From Viscum album (taxonomy: Eukaryota; Streptophyta; Magnoliopsida; Santalales; Viscaceae), in the NCBI GenBank assembly GCA_963277665.1, contig OY728121.1:1649306062-1649370061 (forward strand): a stretch of DNA of 64,000 nucleotides, in the 5' to 3' direction. A program made the translations under genes and the position numbers. A model generated the notes under the pieces. The model ran no database searches. It worked only from the letters and a program-made list of their open reading frames with translations, and was not told the origin of the DNA. Position 1 is the first letter of the stretch; the number at the start of each line of letters is the position of its first letter. This document shows positions 24,449 through 36,540 of the stretch, piece after piece.

Positions 24449-25500
24449 ATGATTGGAACTCAAAGGAACCGTGTTAATGCGGAATGCGACGGGCAATGCA
24501 ATGATTGTCCCCCTTAGCAACCAAACATTATGGGAGCTGGAATGAAAAATCTTTTAGCCATGCTCACACAACTTTCTCAAGCTACGATTCATGGAGGACA
24601 TCCAAATGAGCAAAAGAAGGAGCAAGATTCTGTTGAATCCTTCATGAGGCGGCTTCCGCCTTCATTCAGCGGGTCTACTGATCCATTAGTTGATGAACAA
24701 TGGATCAGTACTATTGAAAAGATATTTTCAGTTCTTCAATGTTCTGAACACGATAAAGTCATCTTAGCAGTGTATTTTTTGGAAGGTGATTCTGATCAAT
24801 GGTGGAATCTTATCAAGAATATGAGGCCAAGAGATGAAATTGAGTCCATGGAATGGGACTAGTTCAAGAACTTATTTTTCAATAATAAGTACTTCCCTCG
24901 TATTCTCCGAACAAATATGGAGAAAGAGTTTCTTGAACTGAAGCAAAAGGATGATTAATCTGTTGGTACCTATGAAGCAAATTTTACAAGACTTGCAAGG
25001 TATGCTTCTGGTACTATTATCCAACCTGAGAGTAAGATCGATCGATTCTTTAGTGGCTTAAAACCAAGTCTTCGAAGGGCGTTAGCCAAAAGGGACTTCA
25101 ATAACTACGAGGAAATTGTTCGATGTGCTCTCAAGGTTGAGATGGAGATTGATGTAACATATCAGTCACATGGGTTTGATAAGAAGAGTAAAATGGAATT
25201 CAAAGGAAAATCTAAAGGCCACACTGAAAAGAAGATGAGTTTTCCCTTATGCTCAATGTGTGGAAAGAAACATGGAGGAAATTGTCTTAAGTGGACAAGA
25301 AAATGTTATAAGTGTGGAAAAGAAGGTCATCGGGCAATTGAATGTAAAAATAATGGGAAGAAGATGTCTAATGATGCAAAAAAAGGAAGGGATACATAGA
25401 ATGAACATACTACTCTTCAATGTTTCAAGTGCAAGGATATGGGGAATTATGCCAATCAATGCCCAAATCCAAGGGTTGATGATGATGATCGACATCAACA
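24449..25500 (+). pseudogene. gag: Broken gag of the Tekay element
   Basis: The first ATG at 24449 is in frame with the rest but meets a TAG at 24515; the ATG at 24530 follows. The retrotransposon Gag domain includes PPSFSGSTDPLVDEQWISTI and EFLELKQKDD, with stops near 24860 and 24956. A zinc knuckle of CX2CX4HX4C form (CYKCGKEGHRAIEC) is near 25308. It is preceded by CSMCGKKHGGNC and followed by CFKCKDMGNYANQC, where the His is replaced by Asn. Three cysteine clusters in a row are usual for Tekay Gag. After a stop at about 25397 the frame continues briefly, then the protease frame takes over. Confidence 0.9.
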
Positions 25501-25553
25501 AACTCTTAAGGCCAAAAGAAAAATGAAAGTCACATGCAATTACTATTGGCGAT

Positions 25554-28500
25554 GTGGAGTACGACAACAAAGTGGTGAGAGGTACACTTACCATCCACTC
25601 TAAAGTAGCAAATGATTTATTTGATTCTGGATCCACCCCCTCATTTATTTCTGAATATTTTTCTAAGGGTATCACTATATTACCTCAACAATTAGATGTT
25701 GAGTTGGCTGTGACAACTCCTAATGGCATAATAGTCGCATCAAAAGTTTACAATTCTTCTCCGATTGAAGTTTGTGGGAATGTGCTTCCTGAAAATCTTG
25801 TGATCCTTCCTATAGTGGAATTTGATGTGATTCTTGGCATGGATTGGATTTCTTTATATGGAGCTCATATCAATTTCCAAAGAGGGGAAGTCACTTTTCA
25901 TATTCAAGATCAATCTATGATCGTCTATCGATGCAAGGATGAACATAACCTTCCAGTGGAAATTTCTGCCATCTTATGGGTCTTGATTCACTAAATGAAG
26001 GTTATTTATCTCAAATGGTTTGTGAGAAACTCACGATTAAGAATATTCCCATTGTACGAGAGTTTGATGATGCCTTTCCGGAAGAATTGTCATGTCTTCC
26101 ACCAAATCGTGAAGTTGAGTTTTCAACAGAACTCGAACCAGGTGCATTACCAATTTCAAAGACACCTTATAGAATGGACCCAATTGAGTTACATTAATTG
26201 AAGAAGCAACTCCAAGAGAATCTTGATAAAGGATTCATATGCCCTAGTGCGTCACCTTGGGGAGTACCTGTTCTGTTTATTAATAAGAAAGATGGATCAA
26301 TGAGACTCTACATTGATTATCGAGAACTTAACAAGATCACTATCAAGAACAGATATCCTATCCCACGCATTGATGACTTATTTGACCAACTACGCGGAGC
26401 TCAATACTTTTCCATGATTGATCTTCGTTCAGGGTATCATCAATTAAGGGTCAAAAGGGAGGATATACCAAATACGGCTTTCCGTACAAGGTATGGACAC
26501 TATGAATTTATAGTGATTCCATTTGGTCTTACTAATGCCCCTACTATCTTCATGGATCAGATGAATAGAGTCTTTAGAGAATATCTTGATCAGTTTGTGG
26601 TAGTCTTTATAGACGATATTCTTGTCTACTCAAAGAGTAAGGAAGAACATGAATATCACTTGAGAATTGTATTGAAGACCCTGAGAAAGGATAATCTTTA
26701 TTCCAAATTTACCGAGTGTGAATTTTGGATTAAAAAAGTTGCATTTTTGGGTCACATAATCTCAAAAGAGGGGATATCTGTGGATCCAACAAAAACAGAG
26801 GTTATCAAAAGATGGTCAAGACCAACAACAGTAACTGAGATCTGAAGTTTTCTTGGTTTGACTGGATATTATCGACGTTTTGTGAAATATTTTTCACGAT
26901 TATATAATCCACTCACAATGTTGACTCGGAAAGGAGTTAAGTTAGTTTGGATGGAGGAATGTGAAGATAATTTAAAGGAGTTGAAAAGAAGGTTATCCAG
27001 TGCACCTATACTCACACTTCCTTGTAGTGGATAAAGGTTTTTGATCTACAGTGATGCATCCAAGAAGGAATTGGGGTGTTTTCTTATGAAAAATGATATG
27101 GTGATAGCATATGCCTCACGATAGTTGAAAATCCATGAGCAAAATTACCCAAATCACGATTTGGAGTTAGCTGCGGTAATCTTTGCATTAAAGATTTCGA
27201 GGCATTATCTTTATAGAGAAATGTGTGACATTTATACTGATCATAAAAGTTTAAAGTATATTTTCAAACAAAAGGAATTTAATATGAATCAAAGAAGATG
27301 ATTAGAGTTGATTAAAGATTACAACTGCTTAATTCATTACCACCCTGGGAAAGAAAACACGGTGGAAGATGCATTAATTCGACCAGACCATGCTAGTTTA
27401 TCCATGATGAGGATCACAAAAGATCCAATATTTATGGATTTACAAAGGATGGATCTTGGAATTATAATGGAAGGGGGAAAATTGTATCTTTCTCAAATGA
27501 ATGTTCAACCATCTGTACATGTGAAGATTAAAGAGGCACAAAAAGAAGATGTAGAGTTACAAAAGAAGGTGAGAAATGTTCCTGAATTCAACCTTGATTG
27601 TGATGGGATAATAAAGTTCAGGAATCGGGTTTGTGTTCCTCCCATCCCTGAATTAAAGAAGGAGCTGCTGGATGAGGCTCATAGTTCTTCATTCTCTATT
27701 CATCCTGGAAGCACGAAGATGTATAGGGACCTGAAAGAGTACTTCTGGTGGGATGGCATGAAAAGAGATGTTGCTGAATATGTCTCTCGATGCTTGGTTT
27801 GTCAGCAAGTTAAATCAGAGAGACAGAAGTCTAAGGGGATGTTACAACCATTACCCATACCCGAATGGAAATGGGAAAACATCACTATGGACTTTGTCTC
27901 CAGACTTCCTAAAACATCAAAAGGCAATAATGCTATTTTGGTCATAGTTGATCGTCTTACAAAGTCTGCACAATTCATTGCTATTAGTGAATATTTATAT
28001 CTAGATCAGCTTGCCAGGATATATGTAAAGGAAGTGGTAAGATTGCATGGAGTACCACTTTCTATTATATCTGATCGGGATCCGAGGTTTACCTCAAAGT
28101 TTTGGCGAAGTCTTCAGCATACTATGGATACAGAGTTGAGTTTCATCACTGCTTATCATCCTCAGACAGACGGTCAGTCTGAGACGAAAATTCAAACACT
28201 AGAAGATATGTTCAGAGCGTGCTCTATAGATTTCAAAGGTGGTTGGGATCAACACCTACCTTTGGTGGAATTTTCTTATAATAATAGCTTTCACTCCAAT
28301 ATTCAGATGGATCCTTATGAAGCTCTCTATGGAAAGAAATGCAGGACTCCAACTTGCTGGGATGAAGTTGGGGAAAGAAAGCTATTAGGACCTGATCTTG
28401 TTGATGAAATGGAAGAAATGGTCAGATCTATTCAAGAACACATAATAGCTACTCCGAGTCGACAGAAAAGTTATGCCGACAACTGAAGAAAAGACCTAGA

Positions 28501-28933
28501 GTTTGAAGTAGGTGATAAAGTGTTCTTATGAATATCTCCCTGGAAGAGGGTCATGAGATTTGGAAAGAAGGGAAAGTTGAGCCCTAGTTATATCAGTCCT
28601 TTTGAAATTATGGATCGTGTTGGGAAGGTAGCTTACCGATTGGCACTTCCACAGAATCTCTCTCAAGTTCACGATGTGTTTCATGTATCTTTCCTGAGAA
28701 AGTACATACCTGACCCTTCACATGTACTCAGCTCAGAAGTTGTACCGCTGGAACAAGATATTTCTTATGAAGAACAACTGATAGAGATTCTCGATCATAG
28801 TGAAAAATTCCTACGGAACAAGACCACTCTCTTGGTGAAAGTTTTATTGAGGAACCACCAATTAGAAGAAGCTACATGGGAACTTGAGGATATGATGAGG
28901 GAGAGGTATCCTCATCTGTTTATAATGAAGTGA
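25554..28933 (+). pseudogene. pol: Broken pol with chromodomain of the Tekay element
   Basis: Protease is in a different frame (25554-25994) with the active-site phrase FDSGSTPSFIS and VILGMDWIS. The frame then returns to that of gag. RT has [28 protein letters not shown] and catalytic FIDD at 26606-26617. RNase H has YSDASKKELG and [10 protein letters not shown]. Integrase starts near 27640 with an HHCC finger (HSSSFSIHPG, then CLVCQQ). Its D-D-E core is MDFVSRLP, ISDRDPRF, TDGQSETK. The C-terminus has HDVFHVSFLRKYIPDPSHVL and a chromodomain of which VKVLLRNHQLEEATWELED remains recognisable. Stops interrupt at 26195, 26843, near 27031, 27122 and 27298, at 28484 and near 28528. Several fit C-to-T changes at CGA, CAG or TGG codons. 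Chromodomains of this clade are thought to direct insertion to heterochromatin. Confidence 0.94.
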
Positions 28934-28956
28934 AAAATTTCAAGGGAGAAATTCAT

Positions 28957-28972
28957 TTTAAGGGGGGTAGAA
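28957..28972 (+). promoter_or_regulatory. Polypurine tract of the Tekay element
   Basis: The tract AAGGGGGGTAGAA lies immediately before the TGTAACACCC start of the 3' LTR and after a T-rich stretch, as expected for a PPT. Confidence 0.88.
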
Positions 28973-31900
28973 TGTAACACCCTGAGATTATATGAGAAAT
29001 ATTTTTTTATGTCTTATGTTATACACAACACCAAAGGAATCTTTCACAGCACACAATACGAACTTGGCTTTCATTACACGCAATCGCGACCTTCCTCGAT
29101 AGCGTGTGTAGTATGCAATACCGGGTTTCACTAAACAACGATATATTATTATGAACTAGCCATTATGAATAGTATTAACTACATTTTGAATTTTATTATT
29201 TATCATACACATTTTCTAGAACATGGTAAGAGAAGAAAATAAATTTTTCGAGTAAAACTAGTATTTTTCAAAAAATGCAGTTTTGCCACCTTTTGATGGT
29301 GCACCCACATTAAATCTAGTTTTTGACATGATTATAATTTAAATTTGACAAAATAAAATTCTTCTTTTGAATCAGGGTATAAAAATTTACTTTGGAAATT
29401 TTTTTGATATATTTCTGATAACTTTCATATTTTGATGAATAGTAAAAATACGCTAATTTTTAATTAAAAACAACTTTTTTCATTGAGATAATTTATATGG
29501 TTAAATTATAATATTGAATGATTTTAAAGTATAAATAGAATATATTTTTACCATTTAATATAATTTATGTCATTAGCATTGATTTCACATTAAATTCATA
29601 GGTAAAAACATTTCAATCTTTGGAAATGTTTTAACTTCTAAAACCCATTTTCTTAACAAAGGGATTTATTTTAAATTAATTACTAAAACTTATATGTTTT
29701 GAATTTTGAAAAATGGATTCCATATTTAGAATCAGTGGGTCCAAATTATCTTAATAGGCTACTTTTTAATTTTGGGCATTATGAATAGTAACTACGGTAA
29801 ATTTTATTTACCATAGTTAAATGTAAATCGGGTAATTAAGGATAAATATAAGATTATAAAATTACCCTAACACCTGCCAAAATACTATTGGATGACTAAA
29901 AGTATACCCATATAACCTAAGGGTCAGATTAGATTTATTTAATGGACTTTTTACCATGAAAATAATTTAATTATTATTAAAACCAAAGAATTTGACAACA
30001 TGTCACTTTCTTAAATCTTATAAGTATAATAATTTTAAATTAGTGATAAACTTAATGAAACTTCGAACATGAATAGTGTCCAGAAATATAATACAATTAT
30101 CTACATCATAGGAATTTATTTATAATTTTTAGGGATTAAATAATTGTCATTAATTATGACACAATAGTGATGTTGAAATTATTTTATTAATTAAAATATC
30201 AAATAAATGGTTTTAAAAATATTAAAATAAATATTATATGAACTATTTAATGTGCTCCACTAATTTTGTAGATACATATGACATTTTATGAATATATTAA
30301 AGATTTTATTTGGAACATATCTTCTGTATATATTTTATTTAAATTCAAATAAATGAATAGTGTCAAAATTGACACTATTGTTATTTAATAAAAATAACAT
30401 ATTATAAAATTGTTTAAAAATCACAAAAATATTTAAAAATTATAAATTACAATTTATATGGTGGATAATGTCATAGAGTGTCAAATTTGGAAAAATTCAC
30501 AACACATATGTAATTATTTATAATAATTTAAAATTTAGAATATTATAACCACAAATAAAATTAAATTGATAAATAAGGATAAATCAAGTTGATAATGTTT
30601 AAAATAAATTCCTAAAATGTATATATTTTATTGGTATATGAGCTTACAACCCTATATCATCTAATCTTCTGATATGAGTCATTTTGGATGTTTTTAAGTG
30701 GGGTTGGGATTTAATATAAACTAATATTTCTTATATTTCCAAAGGTGCCCCTCTCCTCCCTTATAAAAGGGCACCTCCTCCCTCTCATCCTCACACCAAT
30801 TTGAGCCTTCAATCTAGGCGAAACCCTAACCATTTCACTTCCCCACTTCCCTAGAAAAATCTTAGAGGTCCTGGTCTTCTTCAAAGACCAATTTTAGTGC
30901 CCTAAAAGGAGGTCTCAAAGAGCCGCTTCAAAGAAGAGGTAATGTCCATTACCGATTCTTTCAACTGTATTTCTTATTCTACTTCTTCTTCTCTAGTTGT
31001 TTTATTATGAAGTAATAAAATAAGTATCACTCATATACTGATATGTTATTATAAGTATGAAACAACCCTATTTCACCATCTATCCATCCTACGGAAAACG
31101 AAATCACCGCGCGTGCGTACGTACAGAATACCGTCTCCACGCCGTGGTGTAATCTATTTTCCATCACCACCTTAATTGGATGGGTATAATGGTTTAAATA
31201 AATAACTATATATGATTATTTTAAATTGGTATTGATTATGAAATAGTATACATACAGTCCAATACAATTCCACGATCATGGGAATGATATCATCGCTCGT
31301 GCGTACGTACGGAATACTGTCTCCACGATGTGATGCGATTCGTTCTACCTGATCTTCATTGCACAATGATTATATAAATGAATTTAATGAATAAATATGA
31401 TATATAGTACACTAATAACATTCTGGGAATGATGTATCTATAACCTAAAGAGATTAATAAGAATTTATTCGACAAAACACGCATAAGAACAAAAAGTAAT
31501 AAACACCCGAATAACAAGTATCAATGAAATATTACTAATAAGAAGCTAAGAATATGACCATATATGATATCATAAAAATGAGTATGATTCTGTAATAAGT
31601 AAATGACATTATTTAAATCATTATATAGGAGGTTCAGACACTTACGAAGCAAATCAGACCTAAGGTAAGGGAAAATATCACAATCTCATTTTTATCTGAG
31701 ATTGTTTATACTTTGGTATTTACTGGGGTGTATTTTATCATCCACATCCATGTTCCCTCAATATGTAATATTGTTTCCATCCACCTAAAATTGTTTAAAT
31801 CCAATTTTACCCTTCAGTGAGTTTTTAGTAAACGATATGAAAGGAATCTTTTGTCGTTTTTCGTACGAGGTACTTTTTGACTTTTCCGACAAAAGTATGA

Positions 31901-32954
31901 GAAGAATGTTTTTTAACTTATACGGCATGAACAGATTTTTAAAATATTATTTCCAAGAAGCCTCATTTACAAGTTTTCATGTTTATTTTTAATCAACTTC
32001 TTTTAGTTTAAATTTTTTTGACATGTTAAGAAAGGAAAAATGTTTTTGAAGTAGAAAAGATATTTTCCTCAAGAATAAAGTTCAAGTGTTTTATCAAAAT
32101 TATTTTCCATCTAAGATAATATAGGGTTCTATTTCTATCCCTATTTTTACGTTGATTTGATTATGTTGTGATGGAATTATTTTTATGAATTCATTTATCT
32201 TATATGAATTGTTTTATGATGCCACGATGTTTAAGAATCCCATTTTTATTACATGAGTTATGCAATGATGTATGATTTATGATTTTGTGGAACACATAAG
32301 AATGGTATCATTATGAGATGGGTGGGACCTATATCTCCCTCCAATACATTGGGTAAAGATTTTATATCTCATGATATAGACATGGCTGGAATGGAAGGTT
32401 AAACTGGTTCAGTGAAACAGGACTAAAACGAGGAGTGAACTCAGTTCAGAAATGGACTTTGTCCACTAAGATAGTCTTGGAAATGAGTCTTGACTACTAA
32501 GAAATGATTCTATATGATTATGTGTGTATTCCAAAAAGTTCCTTATTTTAAGTTATGATTATTGTGATTACATTTCACTACCATGATTTATCCCATGTTA
32601 GGAAATTATGATCTCTTTTGCAGGGTAATATTTCCAAAATGTTATGTTCTTATGAATTTGATGTGATTGATATTTCTTTTGTTTACCCTTACTGAGCATT
32701 TGAGCTCACCCTTTTGTATGTTTTCTTTCCCCAGGTCAGGAAGAAGGGTATTAAGTAAGATATGCCAAAAGGGACTATAGATTTGATGAAATAAATGGGA
32801 GACAATGTAGATGCTTTATGAACCAGTTGTTTATGTTTCGCATTTTCTAAAGACACTATACCTATATAGTCCTTTCATGGTTTTTTTATATGTTGTAATA
32901 AGTGTAATTAAATTTGGAAGTACTAACAATGTATGTAAAGTATGGGTCATTATA
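28973..32954 (+). repeat. 3' LTR of the Tekay element
   Basis: It is 3982 bp and matches the 5' LTR end to end with scattered differences. The TATA box is at 30762-30769 between the same 8-bp arms. The paired leader motifs are at about 31110-31140 and 31297-31326. TACTGAGCATTTGAGCTCACCC is at 32690-32711. It ends TTATA and is followed by the target duplication ATACA. Confidence 0.95.
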
Positions 32955-32959
32955 ATACA

Positions 32960-33240
32960 CACCTTAATATGACTCATGGTGTGATCGGTATGACTCCAAG
33001 TGCGTCTTTTTATTCAAATATGACATTAATTTTAATCAAAAAACAACTGCCATACTCCAAACCAAGCAAACACATTTCGACTATTTTGGATGTTTAGGAA
33101 AATGATCCATAAGTCATTGGAGATTTATAGGAATCAGTCAAACCTCAATTCGACTCACGGTGTGACATGTATGACTCCAAGTGCACCTTTTTATTCAAAA
33201 TGTACATTAATTTTAGTTGAAAAAACAACCGACATAATCT
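32960..33240 (+). repeat. ~178-bp satellite, right block
   Basis: The satellite resumes at the exact point where it was cut. The landmark ATGACTCCAAGTG is at 32988 and 33172, and both monomers are of the alpha type. Counting across the Tekay element, 20092 to 32988 leaves about 179 bp of satellite, one normal monomer. The array then ends near 33240. Confidence 0.82.
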
Positions 33241-33429
33241 ATATCATTGTTTTCTTTTTCTGTTATTTGTGTTATAAATTTCATTTCATTTAAATTCAAT
33301 AGTTTTATCTTATTTTTGTTAATTTTTGTTGCTTTTTCTACTGATGCAATGTGTTATTGCAGCACATTGCACCTATTTCTGGTCATGCAGTGTGATGCAG
33401 CATTACACTGTATTTTTTATGTTTATCAG
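33241..33429. other. Unassigned spacer
   Basis: T-rich sequence followed by GCAGCACATTGCACC-type repeats of TGCAGT/GATGCAGC words. No gene or terminal repeat could be supported. Confidence 0.4.
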
Positions 33430-33724
33430 TGTTACTAAATATGATGATAAAGCTACCCTTTATCAGTGATACTAAATGAACTCATAATGCTACCCTTTAT
33501 TAGATATTTTAAAAGTGATAATAAATGATACCTTTATTAGTTCTTATATAGGCAATAATAAAGCCTATCTTCATCAATGCATTAAAAAGAACTCATAAAA
33601 CACACTTTTATCAGGGCTAAATAAAAGCACTGATAAAAGTATGATTTATCAGCTCTTTTATTTGGGATGATAAATTTACCTATTTATCAGTTCTTTTTTA
33701 GCGCTGATAAAAGCCATGGACTTT
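33430..33724. repeat. Subterminal-like repeats of an older CACTA-like element, left side
   Basis: Short words TTATCAG and CTGATAAA, in both orientations, occur repeatedly (for example CCCTTTATCAGTGATACTAAA). The same words and a CACTA-like end are on the other side of the inner CACTA at 42443-42528. TGTTACTAAATA near 33430 is a weak partner for the outer right end, whose reverse complement is CACTACTAAAAA. That the two flanks are halves of one outer element is inference. Confidence 0.4.
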
Positions 33725-34120
33725 CACTAGGGAAAAAACGACCATTTGTGATTGGTGAGGGGCCCGTCGCAAATAACCCGTCAGAAGGGGTTATTTGGAA
33801 TGACACTATTCACCCATTGCAAATAATAGATATTTTTCACGGGGGAGTAATGACCCGTCACAAAAGGTTTGGCGCGAAATATGTGCCAAACCATGGGAAG
33901 GACATTTGTGATGGGTTCTTATTCCTGTCGCAAATGCCCGACGTTGATTTTTAGTATTTGCAAACAGATACTTGTCCTGTCACAAATAATATGTCGGTAG
34001 GTGCCCATTTGCGATGGGCCCCATCACAAATAAATTTTTATCGAGTGGCTATTTGAAATGGGTCCCGTTGCAAATGCCACTCTTTGCGACGGTAAACCTG
34101 TCACAAATAATCCCGACGCC
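33725..34120 (+). repeat. Left TIR and subterminal repeats of the CACTA element
   Basis: The TIR covers about 33725-33751. It is followed by repeated motifs such as CCCGTCGCAAATAA, ATTTGTGATGGG and TTTGCGACGG. In this superfamily subterminal motifs bind the element's own DNA-binding protein. Confidence 0.82.
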
Positions 34121-34399
34121 AATATACTAACCAATATATACCCTCATCTATTTTTCTTTTCATTATACTTTTTTTCTCAACTTCTCTCTCTCTTTCTTTT
34201 GATTTTTTTTCTTAAATTTTTCATAATTTAAACTTTTAAATCGGAACATAATCCTTGGATTTTATACTTCAAAAGTTTCTGTTTCAAGGTATTTATCTAT
34301 TTTTTTATTGTTTAGTTAATTTATTTTATTTTGAATTATTTATAGTTTAATTAGATGTAATTAAATTAAATTAGAATTAGATATATGTTTTTTCATTAT

Positions 34400-35930
34400 T
34401 TATTTTTATCAATAATTATGTGTAAGTGTTAATTAGAAATAATTAGTAATAATTAGTATTAATTATAAATAATTAGTAATAATTAATAATAAATTTTAAT
34501 ATTTGGTAATAAATTTTAATAATTAGTGATAAATTGTAATAATTATAAACTATTAGTGATAATTAGAAATAATTAGTAATAATTAGGAATGATTTTTAAT
34601 AATTATCTTTAATTAGTAATAATTAGGTTTAATTAGTAATAATTAGGATTAATTAGTAATAACTAGGACTAATTAGAAAAAATTAGGAATATTTAGAAAA
34701 AATTAGGATTAATTAGTAATAATTAGGATTAAATAGTAATAATTAGGATTAATTAGTAATAATTAGGTTTAATTAGTATTAAATAGTAATAATTAGGATT
34801 AGTTAGTAATAATTAGGATTAATTCGTAATAATTAGGATTACTTTGTAATAATTAGGGTAAATTAGTAATAATTTGTATTAATTAGTGAAAACTAGGATT
34901 AATTAGTAATAATTAGGATTAATTAGTAAGAATTAGGATTAATTTTTAATAATTAGGATTAATTAGAAATAATTTGGATTAATTAGTAATAATTTGGATT
35001 AATTAGTAATAATTAGGATTAATTTGTAATAATCAAGACAAATTAGTAATAATTAGGATTAATTAGTAATAATTAGGAATAATTAAGAATAATTGGTAAT
35101 AATTATTAAAAATTGGTAATAATTAGTATAGTAATTGGTAATAATTAGGAATAATAAAGAATAATAAGAAATAATTAGTAATAATTTGAAATAATTAGTA
35201 ATAATTTGGAATAATTAGGAACAATTAGTAATACTATAGATTAATTAGTAATAATTAGGATCAATTAGTAATAATTAGGATTAATTAGCAATAATTTGGA
35301 TTAATTAGTTATAATTAGGAATAAATTGTAATAATTAGGAATAATTTGTAATAATTTGTAATAATTAGTAATAATTTGGAATAATTAGTAATAATTAGGA
35401 TTAATTAGTAATAATTGGGATTAATTAGTAATAATTAGGATTAATTAGTAATAATTAGGATTAATTAGTTATTATTAGGACTAATTAGCAATAATTAGGA
35501 TTAATTAGTAATAATTAGATTAATTAGTAATAATTAAAAATAATTAGTAATAATTAGGATTAATTAGTAATAATGAGGATTTATTAGATATAATTATGAT
35601 TAGTTATTAATAATTAGGAATAATTATGATTAATTATGATTAATTAGTAATAATTAGGATTAATTAGGATTAATTAGTCATAAATTGGATTAATTAGTAA
35701 TAAATATGATTAATTAGTAATAAATCGTATTAATTAGAAATAAATGGGAATAATTAGTATTAATTAGGATTAATTTGGATTAATTTGGATAATTTAGTAA
35801 TAAATAGGGTTAATTAGTAATAAAAAGGATTAGTTAGTAGTAAATAGTAATAAATAGTAATAATTATTAATAAATAGTAATAAATAATAATAATTAGGAT
35901 TAATTAGTAATGAATTGAAATAAATTCGAG
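34400..35930 (+). repeat. AT-rich minisatellite, ~20-bp unit
   Basis: About 1.5 kb are made of variants of AATTAGTAATAATTAGGATT, itself two related ~10-bp halves (AATTAGTAAT and AATTAGGATT). Units drift to AATTTGGATT, AATTAGAAAT and similar. It lies between the left subterminal repeats and the transposase relic, and contains no ORF. Confidence 0.9.
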
Positions 35931-36540
35931 TACATTGTGATAAATTGGAACAATTTTCTACGGATTGGCAGAATTCCTTTTGGTCAATGCGTAAGCTCCT
36001 TTTAAATTTCTACCACTAAAATCAGTAAGAAAAATCTTATTGGATGTACAACAAATCAGATTTTTCATAGTGATTTCAGTGGGAGAAATGTTTAAGGAGG
36101 CGATTCATCAGAAAAAAGATGATCTTTTCCTTGATGACTCATCTCCTTGGAACTTCTCCAACTGAAATCACAATGAAATGTTTTCTCTGACGTAAAAATA
36201 TCAGTTTTTGTTTGTAGGATCGTGGAGAGAAGTGCGACGAGACCTCATTGCACTCTATCCTTGTGCATATAAATATGAATATTTGTACATCATAGTAGAC
36301 TTTTCATAGTGATTTTAGTCGATGAATGTTCTAATGGGACGAGTCGTTGGGAAAAAGAGATGCCGCCAATCTGCTGGAAATTGTGTCGTCGGTAATTAAC
36401 AATAATTTGTAAAAAATACTTATAATTAATAATTGACTTCTTTTTTTTTGGAAAATCTTTATCTTATATCTAATTATACAAAATAACTAATTATTTCACA
36501 ATTTTTAGTAAAATATAGAACAAGGAAGTCAAAAATAGTT
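35931..36540 (+). other. Spacer between the minisatellite and the transposase
   Basis: Mixed-composition DNA with two near-copies of TTTTCATAGTGATTTYAGT (around 36061 and 36301). No ORF could be supported. It may be leader or intron of the transposase gene. Confidence 0.4.

Larger units (their letters stand above)
20243..32954 (+). mobile_element. Full-length Tekay/Del-type chromovirus
   Basis: The element is 12.7 kb with two ~3.98-kb LTRs, a tRNA-iMet-type PBS, gag-pol with CCHC, FIDD RT, DDE integrase and a C-terminal chromodomain, and a PPT. ATACA occurs on both sides (20238-20242 and 32955-32959) as a 5-bp target duplication. Removing the element and one ATACA restores a satellite monomer of normal length. 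Coding regions carry several stops and frame changes, so the copy is not autonomous. Confidence 0.96.

Noticed and set aside
33667..33954. 95-codon ORF at the left CACTA end as a gene
   Set aside because: It runs across the TIR and subterminal repeats, which are not coding.
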